Assembly: GCA_946482115.1 (NCBI GenBank)
Contig: CAMLQP010000187.1
Coordinates: forward strand, 1 to 6,068
Source: an uncultured Comamonadaceae bacterium
GTDB taxonomy: Bacteria; Pseudomonadota; Gammaproteobacteria; Burkholderiales; Burkholderiaceae
Length of the DNA: 6,068 nucleotides
Direction: 5' to 3'
Every line of letters starts with the position of its first letter. Positions within the stretch are counted from its first letter, which is position 1. Below, in pieces: positions 1-6,068 of the stretch. The position numbers and the translations under genes are program-made. The notes beneath the pieces are model-generated. The model was not told where the DNA came from. It ran no database searches and saw nothing but the letters and a program-made list of their open reading frames with translations.

Positions 1-1198
1 CGAAGAAGACGAAGCCGGTGGCGATGCACACGCAGCCCAGCAGGCCGCCCAGCACATAGAGCCAGCGCAGGAACCAGTGTTCGAAGTGCTGCAGGTGCAG
101 GCCGGTGAGGAACTCGTTGATTTCAGACACGGCGCTGCGGGGCGGGTCCTCGCGCAGCAGTTCGCCGGTGCTGCCCTTGAAGTGGATGCCCTCGCCCACC
201 AGGGCCACGCGGTCGCTGCCGGCGCGGTAGACGCTGACGTAGCTGTTGGCGTCGCCCACGTGGTGCACCATCAGGAAGCCCACCTCGCCCGCCATGTCGC
301 GCGCGGCCCAGCGGCGTTTGGCCTCGGCCACCATCGCGTCCACCGAGGCCAGCGGCGCGGCCACGCCGGCAGCGTGGTGCGGCAAGCCGGTTTCCTGCGC
401 CTCCATCACCTCGTGGCGGTCGTGCAGGCCCTTGAGCTGGAACTGCGAGACCGGCAGGAAGTAGAAGGCCGCAAAGATCACCAGGCCAGTGAAGGCGAAG
501 AAGAAGTGGAACGGCAGCGCGACCACACCCGTCATGTTGTGCAGGTCCAGCGCGCTGCGCTGCGTGTGCTTCTTCGGCCGGAAGGTGAAGAACTCGCGGA
601 AGATCTTGCGGTGGATCACCACGCCGCTGACCAGGGCGGCCAGCATCACCAGCGCCGCCAGGCCGACGAGGAAGATGCCCAGGTTCTTCCACTGCCAGTT
701 CAGGCTGTAGTGCATGGGGTAGAACCAGTCGCTGCCGATCTTGAGCTGGTCGGCGCGCACCACGGCGCCGCTGCGCGGGTCGATGGTGGTCTCGCCGTGG
801 ATGTGGTTGTGGCCGTCCGGGTCCTTGGCCAGCGGCACCTTGAAGCCGACGCCCATGCGCAGCACCGGGTCGCGGTGGGTGGTGTAGGCCCAGTACTCGT
901 CGGCCGGCAGCTCCAGGCGCGGCGTCATCGGGCCTTTGGCCGGGTCGTGCAGCGTGGCCATGTTGGCCGCGTAGTCGGCGGCGTCGGGTTCGATCTTCCT
1001 GAACGCCGGCAGCAGCAGTTCATCGAAAGAGGGCATGGGCTGCGGGTCGAAGCGCGTCTCGGGAATGGCCCAGCGGTCGATCTCGCGGTCGAACACCGAG
1101 AGCGAGCCGAAGAAGAACACCACGATCAGCACGAAGCCGATCACCAGGCCGAACCAGGTGTGCAGCCAGGCCATGGACTGCCGGAAGTTCTGGAACAT
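1..1198 (-). CDS. PepSY-associated transmembrane protein (PiuB/FoxB-like), C-terminus cut by the window edge
   Basis: Reading from ATG at 1198 gives 399 residues without a stop before the window ends, so the gene is partial. Seen in the sequence: hydrophobic helices at about residues 10-36 (containing WLHTWFG), 171-197, 222-250 and 373-399. Two soluble PepSY-like parts lie between helices 1 and 2 (residues 40-165, with HIHGETTIDPRSGAVV near 132-147) and between helices 3 and 4 (250-370). This helix-loop pattern and the LHTWFGL opening are typical of the PepSY_TM family. Known members include PiuB and FoxB; FoxB of Pseudomonas aeruginosa is a haem-containing inner-membrane siderophore reductase. 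I infer a role in releasing iron from siderophores taken up by the neighbouring receptors. Histidines 13, 163, 220 and 231 lie in or next to helices and are candidate haem ligands, which is not proven. The gene follows the DUF3649 gene by 11 bases with a good ribosome binding site, so the two are very probably co-transcribed. Homologues often run to about 500 residues, so a further piece is expected to the left. Confidence 0.93.
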   Translation of the reverse strand, partial: MFQNFRQSMAWLHTWFGLVIGFVLIVVFFFGSLSVFDREIDRWAIPETRFDPQPMPSFDELLLPAFRKIEPDAADYAANMATLHDPAKGPMTPRLELPADEYWAYTTHRDPVLRMGVGFKVPLAKDPDGHNHIHGETTIDPRSGAVVRADQLKIGSDWFYPMHYSLNWQWKNLGIFLVGLAALVMLAALVSGVVIHRKIFREFFTFRPKKHTQRSALDLHNMTGVVALPFHFFFAFTGLVIFAAFYFLPVSQFQLKGLHDRHEVMEAQETGLPHHAAGVAAPLASVDAMVAEAKRRWAARDMAGEVGFLMVHHVGDANSYVSVYRAGSDRVALVGEGIHFKGSTGELLREDPPRSAVSEINEFLTGLHLQHFEHWFLRWLYVLGGLLGCVCIATGFVFF

Positions 1199-1204
1199 GG
1201 GGTT

Positions 1205-1209
1205 TCCTT
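1205..1209 (-). promoter_or_regulatory. Ribosome binding site of the PepSY-TM gene
   Basis: The transcript reads AAGGA six bases before the ATG at 1198. It directly abuts the TGA stop of the DUF3649 gene (1210-1212). It fixes the start of the PepSY-TM gene and suits re-initiation by ribosomes finishing the upstream gene. Confidence 0.75.
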
Positions 1210-1515
1210 TCAGGACAGGATGGCGCGCTGGAGGGCCCAGGCGGCGGTGAACAGCAGGGCCGCGCCCCCGGCCAGCACGGCCCAGACGCGGGCGATGCTG
1301 GCGGCGGCGAAGCTCCAGAGGAACAGGCCCAGGAACACCAGGAAGGCGAGCATGAGCACGCCCATCTCGGCGTCGTGGTACTCCACGCCCAGGCCCACCA
1401 GCGCGGCGACGCCGGCCGCGGCAAAGCCCCAGGTGAAGGCGTAGGCGCCGAAGACGCCGGCGGTCACGCGCGCGGTGACCGCCGGCCAGCGAAGCGACTT
1501 GGCCCGGGCGGTCAC
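1210..1515 (-). CDS. DUF3649-type small inner-membrane protein of an iron-uptake operon
   Basis: The protein has 101 residues if it starts at GTG 1515. That start overlaps the stop of the upstream receptor (GTGA) and has a GGAG eight bases before it; the same frame stays open further upstream, but only inside the receptor gene. Seen: a basic N-terminus (TARAKSLRW) followed by three hydrophobic helices at about residues 17-42, 50-72 and 75-95, with no signal peptide cleavage site and no cysteine. The stretch LWSFAAASIARVWAVL at 66-81 resembles the conserved core of DUF3649. Proteins of this family usually sit between a TonB-dependent receptor and a PepSY-TM gene, exactly as here. The molecular function is unknown; a helper or partner of the PepSY-TM protein in the inner membrane is an inference from context. 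The N-terminal residues repeat VTAR, VTAR, VTAG (positions 1-4, 13-16, 17-20), matching the nucleotide repeats described separately. A GTG at residue 17 is a possible alternative start but lacks an equally good ribosome binding site. Confidence 0.85.
   Translation of the reverse strand: MTARAKSLRWPAVTARVTAGVFGAYAFTWGFAAAGVAALVGLGVEYHDAEMGVLMLAFLVFLGLFLWSFAAASIARVWAVLAGGAALLFTAAWALQRAILS
1456..1486 (-). repeat. Perfect 12-bp inverted repeat inside the start of the DUF3649 gene
   Basis: The arms GCCGGCGGTCAC (1456-1467) and GTGACCGCCGGC (1475-1486) are exact reverse complements separated by seven bases, GCGCGCG. In RNA this would be a very stable hairpin covering codons 10-20 of the DUF3649 gene. 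The sequence GTGACCGCC also occurs in the transcript at the start codon (1515-1507), so the middle arm has two possible partners. No T-run follows, so it is not a standard intrinsic terminator. A regulatory role is inference; the repeat itself is seen directly. Confidence 0.6.
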
Positions 1516-3647
1516 AGCTTGTACTCCAGCGTCAGGGCCGCGCTGCGCGGTGCGCCGTAGATGGCGCCGTAGGTCACGGAGCGGATGTACTTCTTGTCCG
1601 CCAGGTTCCTGACGTTCAGGCGCAGCGTGGCCTTGTCGGTCAGCTCGTAGGCGGCGAAGGCATCCACCACCACGTAGGCGTCCTGGCGGGCGCCGGCCAC
1701 CTTGGAGACGCCGGACTGCCAGCGCAGGCCGGAGCCCACGCGCAGCTTGGGCATGGCCGCCACGCGGGTGTCGGCCTGCAGCTTGAGGGTTCGACGCGGA
1801 ATCCACTCGTAGATGTCCTTGCCGTCCGGACCCTTCAGGCTCATCGATGTGAAGCCGGCGGACACTTTGGTGTCGGCACCGATGCGGCCGCTGGCCTCGA
1901 TCTCGAAGCCCTGGGTCTTCACGTCCTTGGGTTCGTAGTAGTCCTGCTGGGTGTTGGTGTTGAAGCCGGCCACGGTGGCCAGTCCGCGTTGTTCGGCGCT
2001 GAACAGGGCGAAGGTGGTCAGCAGCTTGCGGTCCAGCCATTCGGCCTTGAGGCCGACCTCGGCGTTGACACCTTTCATGGGCTTGAGGGTGACGCCGTTG
2101 ATGTCCACCTGGTCCTGCGCCTGGAAGATGTCGGAGTACGAGGCGTAGGCCAGTGCGTCCGGCGTTAGGTCGTAGGTCAGGCCGACGTAGGGGCTGACTT
2201 TCTGGGTGGTCTCGTTGTTGAGCTGGACGCCGCTGCCGTAGATGGCTGTGCCGTCGCGCACCAGCCGGATCGCGTTGATGCCGGCGATGCCCTTGAGGGC
2301 ATCGGTCAGCTGCAGGCGGCTGGCGGCGTACAGGCGGGTGAGGTTCTGGTCGCCGTCGTTGGAGACGCTCCTGGCGCCCCAGGCCGGCTCGGTGAACACG
2401 TCGCCCGCATAGGGGAACGCCGGCAGCACCGGGAAGGTGGCACCCGCGTAGGTCCAGGTCGTGGTCTTCTGCTTCGAATGGCTCAGGCCGAACAGCGCGT
2501 CGTGCTGGCGGCCGAAAGCGCCGAACTGACCCGAGAGGTTGACATCGACGATGTCGCTGCTGGAGCTGCTGTCGCTGCGGTAGGGCCAGCCGTAGAGGCC
2601 TGTGTTGTCGTCGTTGAGGTAGCCGGTGAAGGTGTAGGCGTAGAACAGTTTGGTGGCGTCTTTGCCCTCGGCGTGGTTGAGGGTGAGCTTGGCCTCCCAG
2701 TTGTTCGGCAGCGTGTGGGCGTATTCGGCGAACACGCTCTGCCGGCGGTTGTTCCAGAGGGTCCAGTCCTGCGAGGTGGAGGCCGACACGTCAAACTCTG
2801 CCAGCGAGCCGTCGGCGTACGGGAGGGTCAGCGAGCCCCACATCGGCGAGCGCTGCTTCGAGTCCTGGTAGCTCAGGCCCAGTGTCAGCACACCGTTGAG
2901 CCCGATCTGCCCTTCGACAATGGCCGAGAGGGCGGTGCGCTCGGTGCCCAGTGCGCGCAGGTAGGAGTCCTTGTCGTCGTGTGCCACCACCAGCCGGCCG
3001 GCCCACAGACCATCCTTGGACAGCACCTTGTTGTAGTCCAGCGCCACGCGCTTCTGGCCGAAGGAGCCCATGGTCAGCTGCGCCTCGCCACCGTCTTTGC
3101 TGGTGGGGCGCTTGCGCACGTAGTTGATGGTGCCCGAGGCCGTGCCCACACCCGTGAGCAGGCCGTTGGCGCCCCGGATCAGTTCGATCTTCTCGAACAG
3201 GTAGGTGTCCATCTGGCTCTCGGCGATGCCCCAGTCGTTGGTCATGCCCAGGCCGTCGATCTGCGTGAGCATGATGTCGAAGCCGCGCGTGCTGTAGGAC
3301 GTGCGGTTGGTCTCCCACTCGTCCACCGTCAGGCCGGTGCCGAAGCGCAGCGCGTCGTTGCTGTCCGTGGCGCCGAAGTCGCGCAAGGTCTCCTTGTCGA
3401 TGGTGCTGATCGATTGCGGCGTGTCCTTGACCTCCATGGGCAGGTTGGTCGCGCCCTTGGAGACGCGGTTCTCCCGCTTGGCCTTGATCACGACCGTGGA
3501 CAGTTCGGGCTCCGGCGCGCTGGTGGTGCCATCGGTGCCGGTCCCAGCGGACTGGGCGCTGGCCGGGGCGCTGGCAAGGAAGCCGCTGGCGAGCAGGGCC
3601 GCGGCGATGGCCACGGAGCGGTGGGGTGGTTGTGTTGGTTGAGCCAT
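1512..3647 (-). CDS. TonB-dependent siderophore receptor (711 residues)
   Basis: An outer-membrane receptor that imports a ferric siderophore into the periplasm with energy from TonB-ExbB-ExbD. Start ATG 3647 is chosen because it begins a clear Sec signal peptide: PPHR, a hydrophobic stretch to about residue 27, and cleavage ASA|QS after residue 31. A TonB-box-like segment, ELSTVVIKA, follows at 48-56. The plug domain runs from about 65 to 180 and carries KDTPQSIST (74-82), YSTRGFDIMLTQIDG (118-132) and the family signature FEKIELIRGANGLLTGVG (151-168) followed by SGTINYVRKRP (171-181). The remaining residues to 711 form the 22-strand barrel, ending in RNLADKKY and YGAPRSAALTL. The plug resembles FhuE/FpvA-type hydroxamate or mixed siderophore receptors, but the ligand cannot be read from sequence. 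There is no N-terminal STN signalling domain. A five-serine run at 360-364 probably lies in a loop. The last residue is Leu and not the usual aromatic. The gene follows the upstream receptor by 43 bases and overlaps the DUF3649 gene by four. Confidence 0.97.
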   Translation of the reverse strand: MAQPTQPPHRSVAIAAALLASGFLASAPASAQSAGTGTDGTTSAPEPELSTVVIKAKRENRVSKGATNLPMEVKDTPQSISTIDKETLRDFGATDSNDALRFGTGLTVDEWETNRTSYSTRGFDIMLTQIDGLGMTNDWGIAESQMDTYLFEKIELIRGANGLLTGVGTASGTINYVRKRPTSKDGGEAQLTMGSFGQKRVALDYNKVLSKDGLWAGRLVVAHDDKDSYLRALGTERTALSAIVEGQIGLNGVLTLGLSYQDSKQRSPMWGSLTLPYADGSLAEFDVSASTSQDWTLWNNRRQSVFAEYAHTLPNNWEAKLTLNHAEGKDATKLFYAYTFTGYLNDDNTGLYGWPYRSDSSSSSDIVDVNLSGQFGAFGRQHDALFGLSHSKQKTTTWTYAGATFPVLPAFPYAGDVFTEPAWGARSVSNDGDQNLTRLYAASRLQLTDALKGIAGINAIRLVRDGTAIYGSGVQLNNETTQKVSPYVGLTYDLTPDALAYASYSDIFQAQDQVDINGVTLKPMKGVNAEVGLKAEWLDRKLLTTFALFSAEQRGLATVAGFNTNTQQDYYEPKDVKTQGFEIEASGRIGADTKVSAGFTSMSLKGPDGKDIYEWIPRRTLKLQADTRVAAMPKLRVGSGLRWQSGVSKVAGARQDAYVVVDAFAAYELTDKATLRLNVRNLADKKYIRSVTYGAIYGAPRSAALTLEYKL
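1524..1527 (-). promoter_or_regulatory. Ribosome binding site for the GTG start of the DUF3649 gene
   Basis: GGAG lies eight bases upstream of GTG 1515, inside the last codons of the receptor gene (those for Leu-Glu-Tyr-Lys). It is the main reason to place the start at 1515. With the overlapping stop and start it indicates translational coupling to the receptor. Confidence 0.65.
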
Positions 3648-3690
3648 GGTGTGTCGTTGGCGGGGGATGGGAGAAGCGGGGAAGTCCGGC
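3648..3690 (-). other. 43-base spacer between the two complete receptor genes
   Basis: The transcript strand is rich in C and poor in G, and shows no AGGAG-like ribosome binding site within 15 bases of ATG 3647. I see no hairpin with a T-run and no AT-rich operator, so it most likely lies within one transcript. Confidence 0.6.
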
Positions 3691-5847
3691 TCAGAAGCGG
3701 TGCTTGAGTGCCACGGTGAACTTGCGGGGCTCGCCGCAGGTGTAGCCACTCCAGGAGCTGTTGTAGTAAGCCTTGTCCAGCAGGTTGCTGATGTTCAGTT
3801 GCACGGTGGTGCGCGGGGTCAGGGCGTAGGCCGCCATGACATCCACGATGGCGTGGGCGGGCTGGCCCACCTGCTCGTCCAGGCCGGTGGCAGGGTTGGT
3901 GGCCATGACCGGGGGCCTGCTTTCCCACACCAGGCCGCCGCCCAGGCTCAGGCCTTGCAGCGCGCCGCCGAGGGTGTGCCGGGTGAACAGCTTGAGTTGC
4001 TGGCGGGGGTGCTCGGTCACCACATGGGCGCCTTGTGCATCGCGGGCGCTGAACTGGGTCCAGCCGGCGCCCAGTTGCCAGCCGGGGGCCACTTCACCCG
4101 ATACCTCCAGTTCGACGCCCTGCGACTGGACCCCCTGCGCAGCGCGCGAGGCCACGGTCGCCGTGCCCGGTACGAAGTAACCCGGATCGGGCGTGGCGAG
4201 CTTGTCCTGGTCGGTGCGGAACACGGCGGCCGAGGCGTTGAGCCTGCCGTTGAAGAACTCGCCCTTGATCCCGACTTCCGAGCTGTCGCCTTCCAGTGGA
4301 TCGAGGTACTGGCCGTTGCGGTCCTTCTCGGTCTGGGGCTTGAAGATGGTGGTGTGGCTGGCGTAGACCGACAGGTGGTCGTTCAGGTCGAACACCACGC
4401 CTGCGTACGGCGTGAGGACGCCGCTGTGCCGCAGGGTGTAGGCCACCGGGTTCCAGGCGCCGACCGCACCCTGTCGTTTCCAGTCGCTCACCCGTCCACC
4501 GACGATGAACTTGAGGGCGTCGGTGACCTGCAGGCGCGCCGCCGCATAGGCGCCGGTCTGGGTGGTCGTGTCCCGGCTGGCCAGGTAGAACGGCGACATG
4601 GCCGGTTCGGGGTAGCTGCCGTCCCATTCGTTGAAGTTGCCCACCTCGGGCAGGCCCGAGATGGCGTCGCGGTTGTCCCAGCCGTCCTTGAGCCGGCTGT
4701 GCATCACACCGACACTGAGCTCGTGTTCCCGCCCGCCCAGGCGGAAGGGGCCGGTGGCCGAGACGCTGGCGTGGTCCTGCGTGGGCTCGGCGTGGTAGTG
4801 GTAGGGATAGGCGGACAGGCCCAGGCCGGTGGACCGGTCGGGTGTGCCCATCACCCACAGCAATTTGGAGTCTTCCACCTGCTTGCGGTGCGCGAGGTCG
4901 GCGCGCACGAGCCAGCGGTTGGCCAGCCGGTGTTCCAGGCTGGCGAAGGCCGTGGTCTCTTCGGTGTCCCACTGGTTCCAGCGCGTGGCGGTGGTCTTGG
5001 AGCGGTCCCATTGGGTGCGCCCACCGTCGGCGTACCAGTAGGTCAGCCCTCCCCAGTAGACGCCGTTGCGCCGGCGGGTCTCCTGGCTGGCGCCCACGCT
5101 CAGGCGCGTGCCGGGGGCCAGGTCCGCGTCCACCACTCCGTAGAACAGGCTGCCCCGGGTGTTCTCCAGGTCCATGAAGGCGTCCTGGGCGTCGGCGCTC
5201 AGCACCACGCGCCCGCGCACCGAGGCGTCGCTGTTCAGCGGCGTGCTCAGGTCCAGGGTGCCGGCGCGGTGGTTCCAGCTGCCGAGCTCCGTTTCCACCG
5301 TGGCCGTGAAGGTCTTGCTGGTGGCGTGCTTGCGCACCAGGTTGATGGCCGCGGACGGGTCGCCCGCGCCGTTCAGCAGTCCGGTGGCGCCGCGCACCAC
5401 CTCGATCCGGTCGAAGGGCGCGGTGCTGATGGTCTCCGCGCCGATGTTGCCGGTGAACATGGGCACGCCATCGAACTGGTAGTTGGTGATGAGGAAGCCG
5501 CGCGCCGACAGGCCGTTGCGCCCGCGGTCCATGCTCTTGAGCGAGACACCCGGGGTGGCGCGCAGCGCATCCTCAACCGTGTCCATCGCCTGGTCCTGCA
5601 TGCGTTCGTGGGTCACCACGCTCACCGACTGCGGCGTGTCGCGGATCGAGAGTGGCAGGCCGGTGGCGGTCGACGTGGCCTCCGTCGTGTAGGAACCCGA
5701 ACCCTCCGAGGTGGCGTCGGGTGTTCGCTGGGCCTTGACGGTGACGGGCGCGAGCGTGGCTTCTTCGGTGGACTGGGCCTGGGCCGGCAGGGTCAGCAGG
5801 CAGGCGGCGGACAGCGCTGCGCAGAGGGATGTGAGCGGGTGGTGCAT
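3691..5847 (-). CDS. TonB-dependent siderophore receptor (718 residues)
   Basis: A second complete outer-membrane ferric-siderophore receptor. ATG 5847 is preferred because it starts a signal peptide (hydrophobic from about residue 6 to 22, cleavage AQA|Q after residue 24); the open frame extends upstream only into the preceding gene. The TonB-box-like segment TLAPVTVKA is at 31-39. The plug (about 60-176) has LSIRDTPQSVSVVT (66-79), LSARGFLITNYQFDG (113-127) and the signature FDRIEVVRGATGLLNGAG (145-162) followed by PSAAINLVRK (164-173). The barrel occupies 177-718, with FRLGGREHELSVG (368-380), a conserved mid-barrel motif, and the canonical C-terminal Phe in VALKHRF. Length and motifs fit the FpvA/FhuE-like siderophore receptor family without an STN signalling domain. 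The substrate is unknown. It is clearly different from the downstream receptor and is not a recent duplicate. Cys704 is the only cysteine in the predicted mature protein and replaces the usual Tyr in the YYGEPR motif near the C-terminus. Part of the same operon: 44 bases after the preceding receptor. Confidence 0.97.
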   Translation of the reverse strand: MHHPLTSLCAALSAACLLTLPAQAQSTEEATLAPVTVKAQRTPDATSEGSGSYTTEATSTATGLPLSIRDTPQSVSVVTHERMQDQAMDTVEDALRATPGVSLKSMDRGRNGLSARGFLITNYQFDGVPMFTGNIGAETISTAPFDRIEVVRGATGLLNGAGDPSAAINLVRKHATSKTFTATVETELGSWNHRAGTLDLSTPLNSDASVRGRVVLSADAQDAFMDLENTRGSLFYGVVDADLAPGTRLSVGASQETRRRNGVYWGGLTYWYADGGRTQWDRSKTTATRWNQWDTEETTAFASLEHRLANRWLVRADLAHRKQVEDSKLLWVMGTPDRSTGLGLSAYPYHYHAEPTQDHASVSATGPFRLGGREHELSVGVMHSRLKDGWDNRDAISGLPEVGNFNEWDGSYPEPAMSPFYLASRDTTTQTGAYAAARLQVTDALKFIVGGRVSDWKRQGAVGAWNPVAYTLRHSGVLTPYAGVVFDLNDHLSVYASHTTIFKPQTEKDRNGQYLDPLEGDSSEVGIKGEFFNGRLNASAAVFRTDQDKLATPDPGYFVPGTATVASRAAQGVQSQGVELEVSGEVAPGWQLGAGWTQFSARDAQGAHVVTEHPRQQLKLFTRHTLGGALQGLSLGGGLVWESRPPVMATNPATGLDEQVGQPAHAIVDVMAAYALTPRTTVQLNISNLLDKAYYNSSWSGYTCGEPRKFTVALKHRF

Positions 5848-5891
5848 GGCGGATCGGAACGGTGTGGGTGGGCGAGGCGGGGCGTGTGGCT
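5848..5891 (-). other. 44-base spacer between the partial receptor and the next receptor
   Basis: Very C-rich on the transcript strand, with no recognisable Shine-Dalgarno sequence before ATG 5847. No hairpin terminator, no AT-rich promoter elements and no Fur-box-like sequence can be seen. Confidence 0.6.
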
Positions 5892-6068
5892 TCAGTACGC
5901 CCAGTTCAGCGTCACCGAGGCGCTGCGCGGCTCGCCGTAGTAGTTCTGGTCCCACAGCAGGCTGTTGAGGTACTTCTCGTCGGTGGTGTTGCGCAGGTTG
6001 GCCGTCAGGCTCCAGTGCTTGCTGAAGCGGTAGCGCGCCATCAGGTCCAGCAGGGCGTAGGCGTCCTG
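5892..6068 (-). CDS. C-terminal end of a third TonB-dependent receptor (58 residues visible)
   Basis: Reading leftward from 6068 in frame gives 58 residues ending at the TGA at 5892-5894. The visible part holds the last barrel strands: QDAYALLDLMARYRF at 1-15, LRNTTDEKYLN at 25-35, and the motif NYYGEPRSASVTLNWAY at 42-58. The pair of an N-x-x-D-x-K-Y motif and YGEPR-S near the end is characteristic of siderophore-type TonB-dependent receptors. The final residue is the aromatic Tyr, acceptable for outer-membrane insertion. By eye about 23 of the 57 aligned residues match the end of the receptor at 1512-3647, more than match the one at 3691-5847. The start, plug and any signalling domain lie outside the window, so substrate and regulation cannot be judged. 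It is the most upstream gene visible in the operon. Confidence 0.93.
   Translation of the reverse strand, partial: QDAYALLDLMARYRFSKHWSLTANLRNTTDEKYLNSLLWDQNYYGEPRSASVTLNWAY

Noticed and set aside
319..351. A 9-bp inverted repeat (arms 319-327 and 343-351) in the PepSY-TM gene
   Set aside because: It has a 15-base loop inside coding sequence, no T-run, and no relation to a start or stop codon. Such repeats arise by chance in GC-rich DNA.
77..1444. A 455-codon open frame on the plus strand across the PepSY-TM and DUF3649 genes
   Set aside because: The translation is an Ala, Val, His and Arg-rich shadow that crosses two genuine minus-strand genes; it has no recognisable domain.
1456..1486. 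Inverted repeat read as an intrinsic terminator
   Set aside because: No T-run follows on the transcript strand, and it sits inside an intact coding gene in the middle of an apparent operon.
2553..2579. Repetitive-looking codons for a serine run (SDSSSSSD) in the 711-residue receptor
   Set aside because: The run is short, uses mixed AGC and TCC codons, and falls where a barrel loop is expected, so it is not a meaningful DNA repeat.
2478..3707. A 409-codon open frame on the plus strand opposite the 711-residue receptor
   Set aside because: Same pattern of low-complexity antisense translation over a well-supported gene; no independent coding evidence.
5790..5847. Possible lipoprotein signal in the 718-residue receptor (ALSAAC near residues 11-16)
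   Set aside because: The -3 position is Ser and not a hydrophobic residue, and a standard cleavage site AQA|Q follows at residue 24 as in other receptors.
3646..5940. A 764-codon open frame on the plus strand opposite the 718-residue receptor
   Set aside because: Its translation is rich in Gly, Ala, Val, Arg and His with no domain, signal peptide or ribosome site, while the minus strand carries unmistakable receptor motifs. Long antisense open frames are expected opposite high-GC genes.

Overview
The window looks like one stretch of a single iron-acquisition operon, read entirely on the minus strand, from a high-GC Gram-negative bacterium. Base composition is in the mid-60s % GC by eye. Outer-membrane TonB-dependent receptors together with a DUF3649 protein and a PepSY-TM protein point to a proteobacterium. 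A betaproteobacterium of the Burkholderiales (Comamonadaceae-like) is my best guess, but that is inference from gene style and not from a marker gene.

Layout in transcription order, from high to low coordinates: (1) 6068-5892, the last 58 residues of a TonB-dependent receptor whose beginning lies outside the window. (2) 5847-3691, a complete 718-residue TonB-dependent siderophore receptor. (3) 3647-1512, a second complete TonB-dependent siderophore receptor of 711 residues. (4) 1515-1210, a 101-residue three-helix inner-membrane protein of the DUF3649 type, starting at a GTG that overlaps the previous stop codon. (5) 1198-1, the first 399 residues of a PepSY-associated transmembrane protein (PiuB/FoxB-like) that runs off the left edge. 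Spacers are 44, 43, -4 and 11 bases. There is no gene-free stretch above 300 bases. I see no terminator, tRNA, rRNA, CRISPR array, insertion sequence or AT-rich Fur-box-like site. The operon promoter and any Fur site should lie beyond position 6068.

Working model: the receptors import different ferric siderophores across the outer membrane using TonB energy. The PepSY-TM protein, a family that includes a siderophore reductase (FoxB), may then release iron by reduction at the inner membrane, with DUF3649 as a small companion of unknown role. No siderophore biosynthesis gene or ABC importer is visible, which would fit uptake of siderophores made by others. Neither complete receptor has an N-terminal signalling (STN) domain, so FecIR-type surface signalling through them is not expected.

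The least expected feature is at the DUF3649 start. A perfect 12-bp inverted repeat lies 29 bases downstream of the GTG codon, and its middle arm is also complementary over 9 bases to the start-codon region itself. The transcript could therefore form two mutually exclusive hairpins, one of which hides the start codon. The rest of the window is well-formed but conventional.
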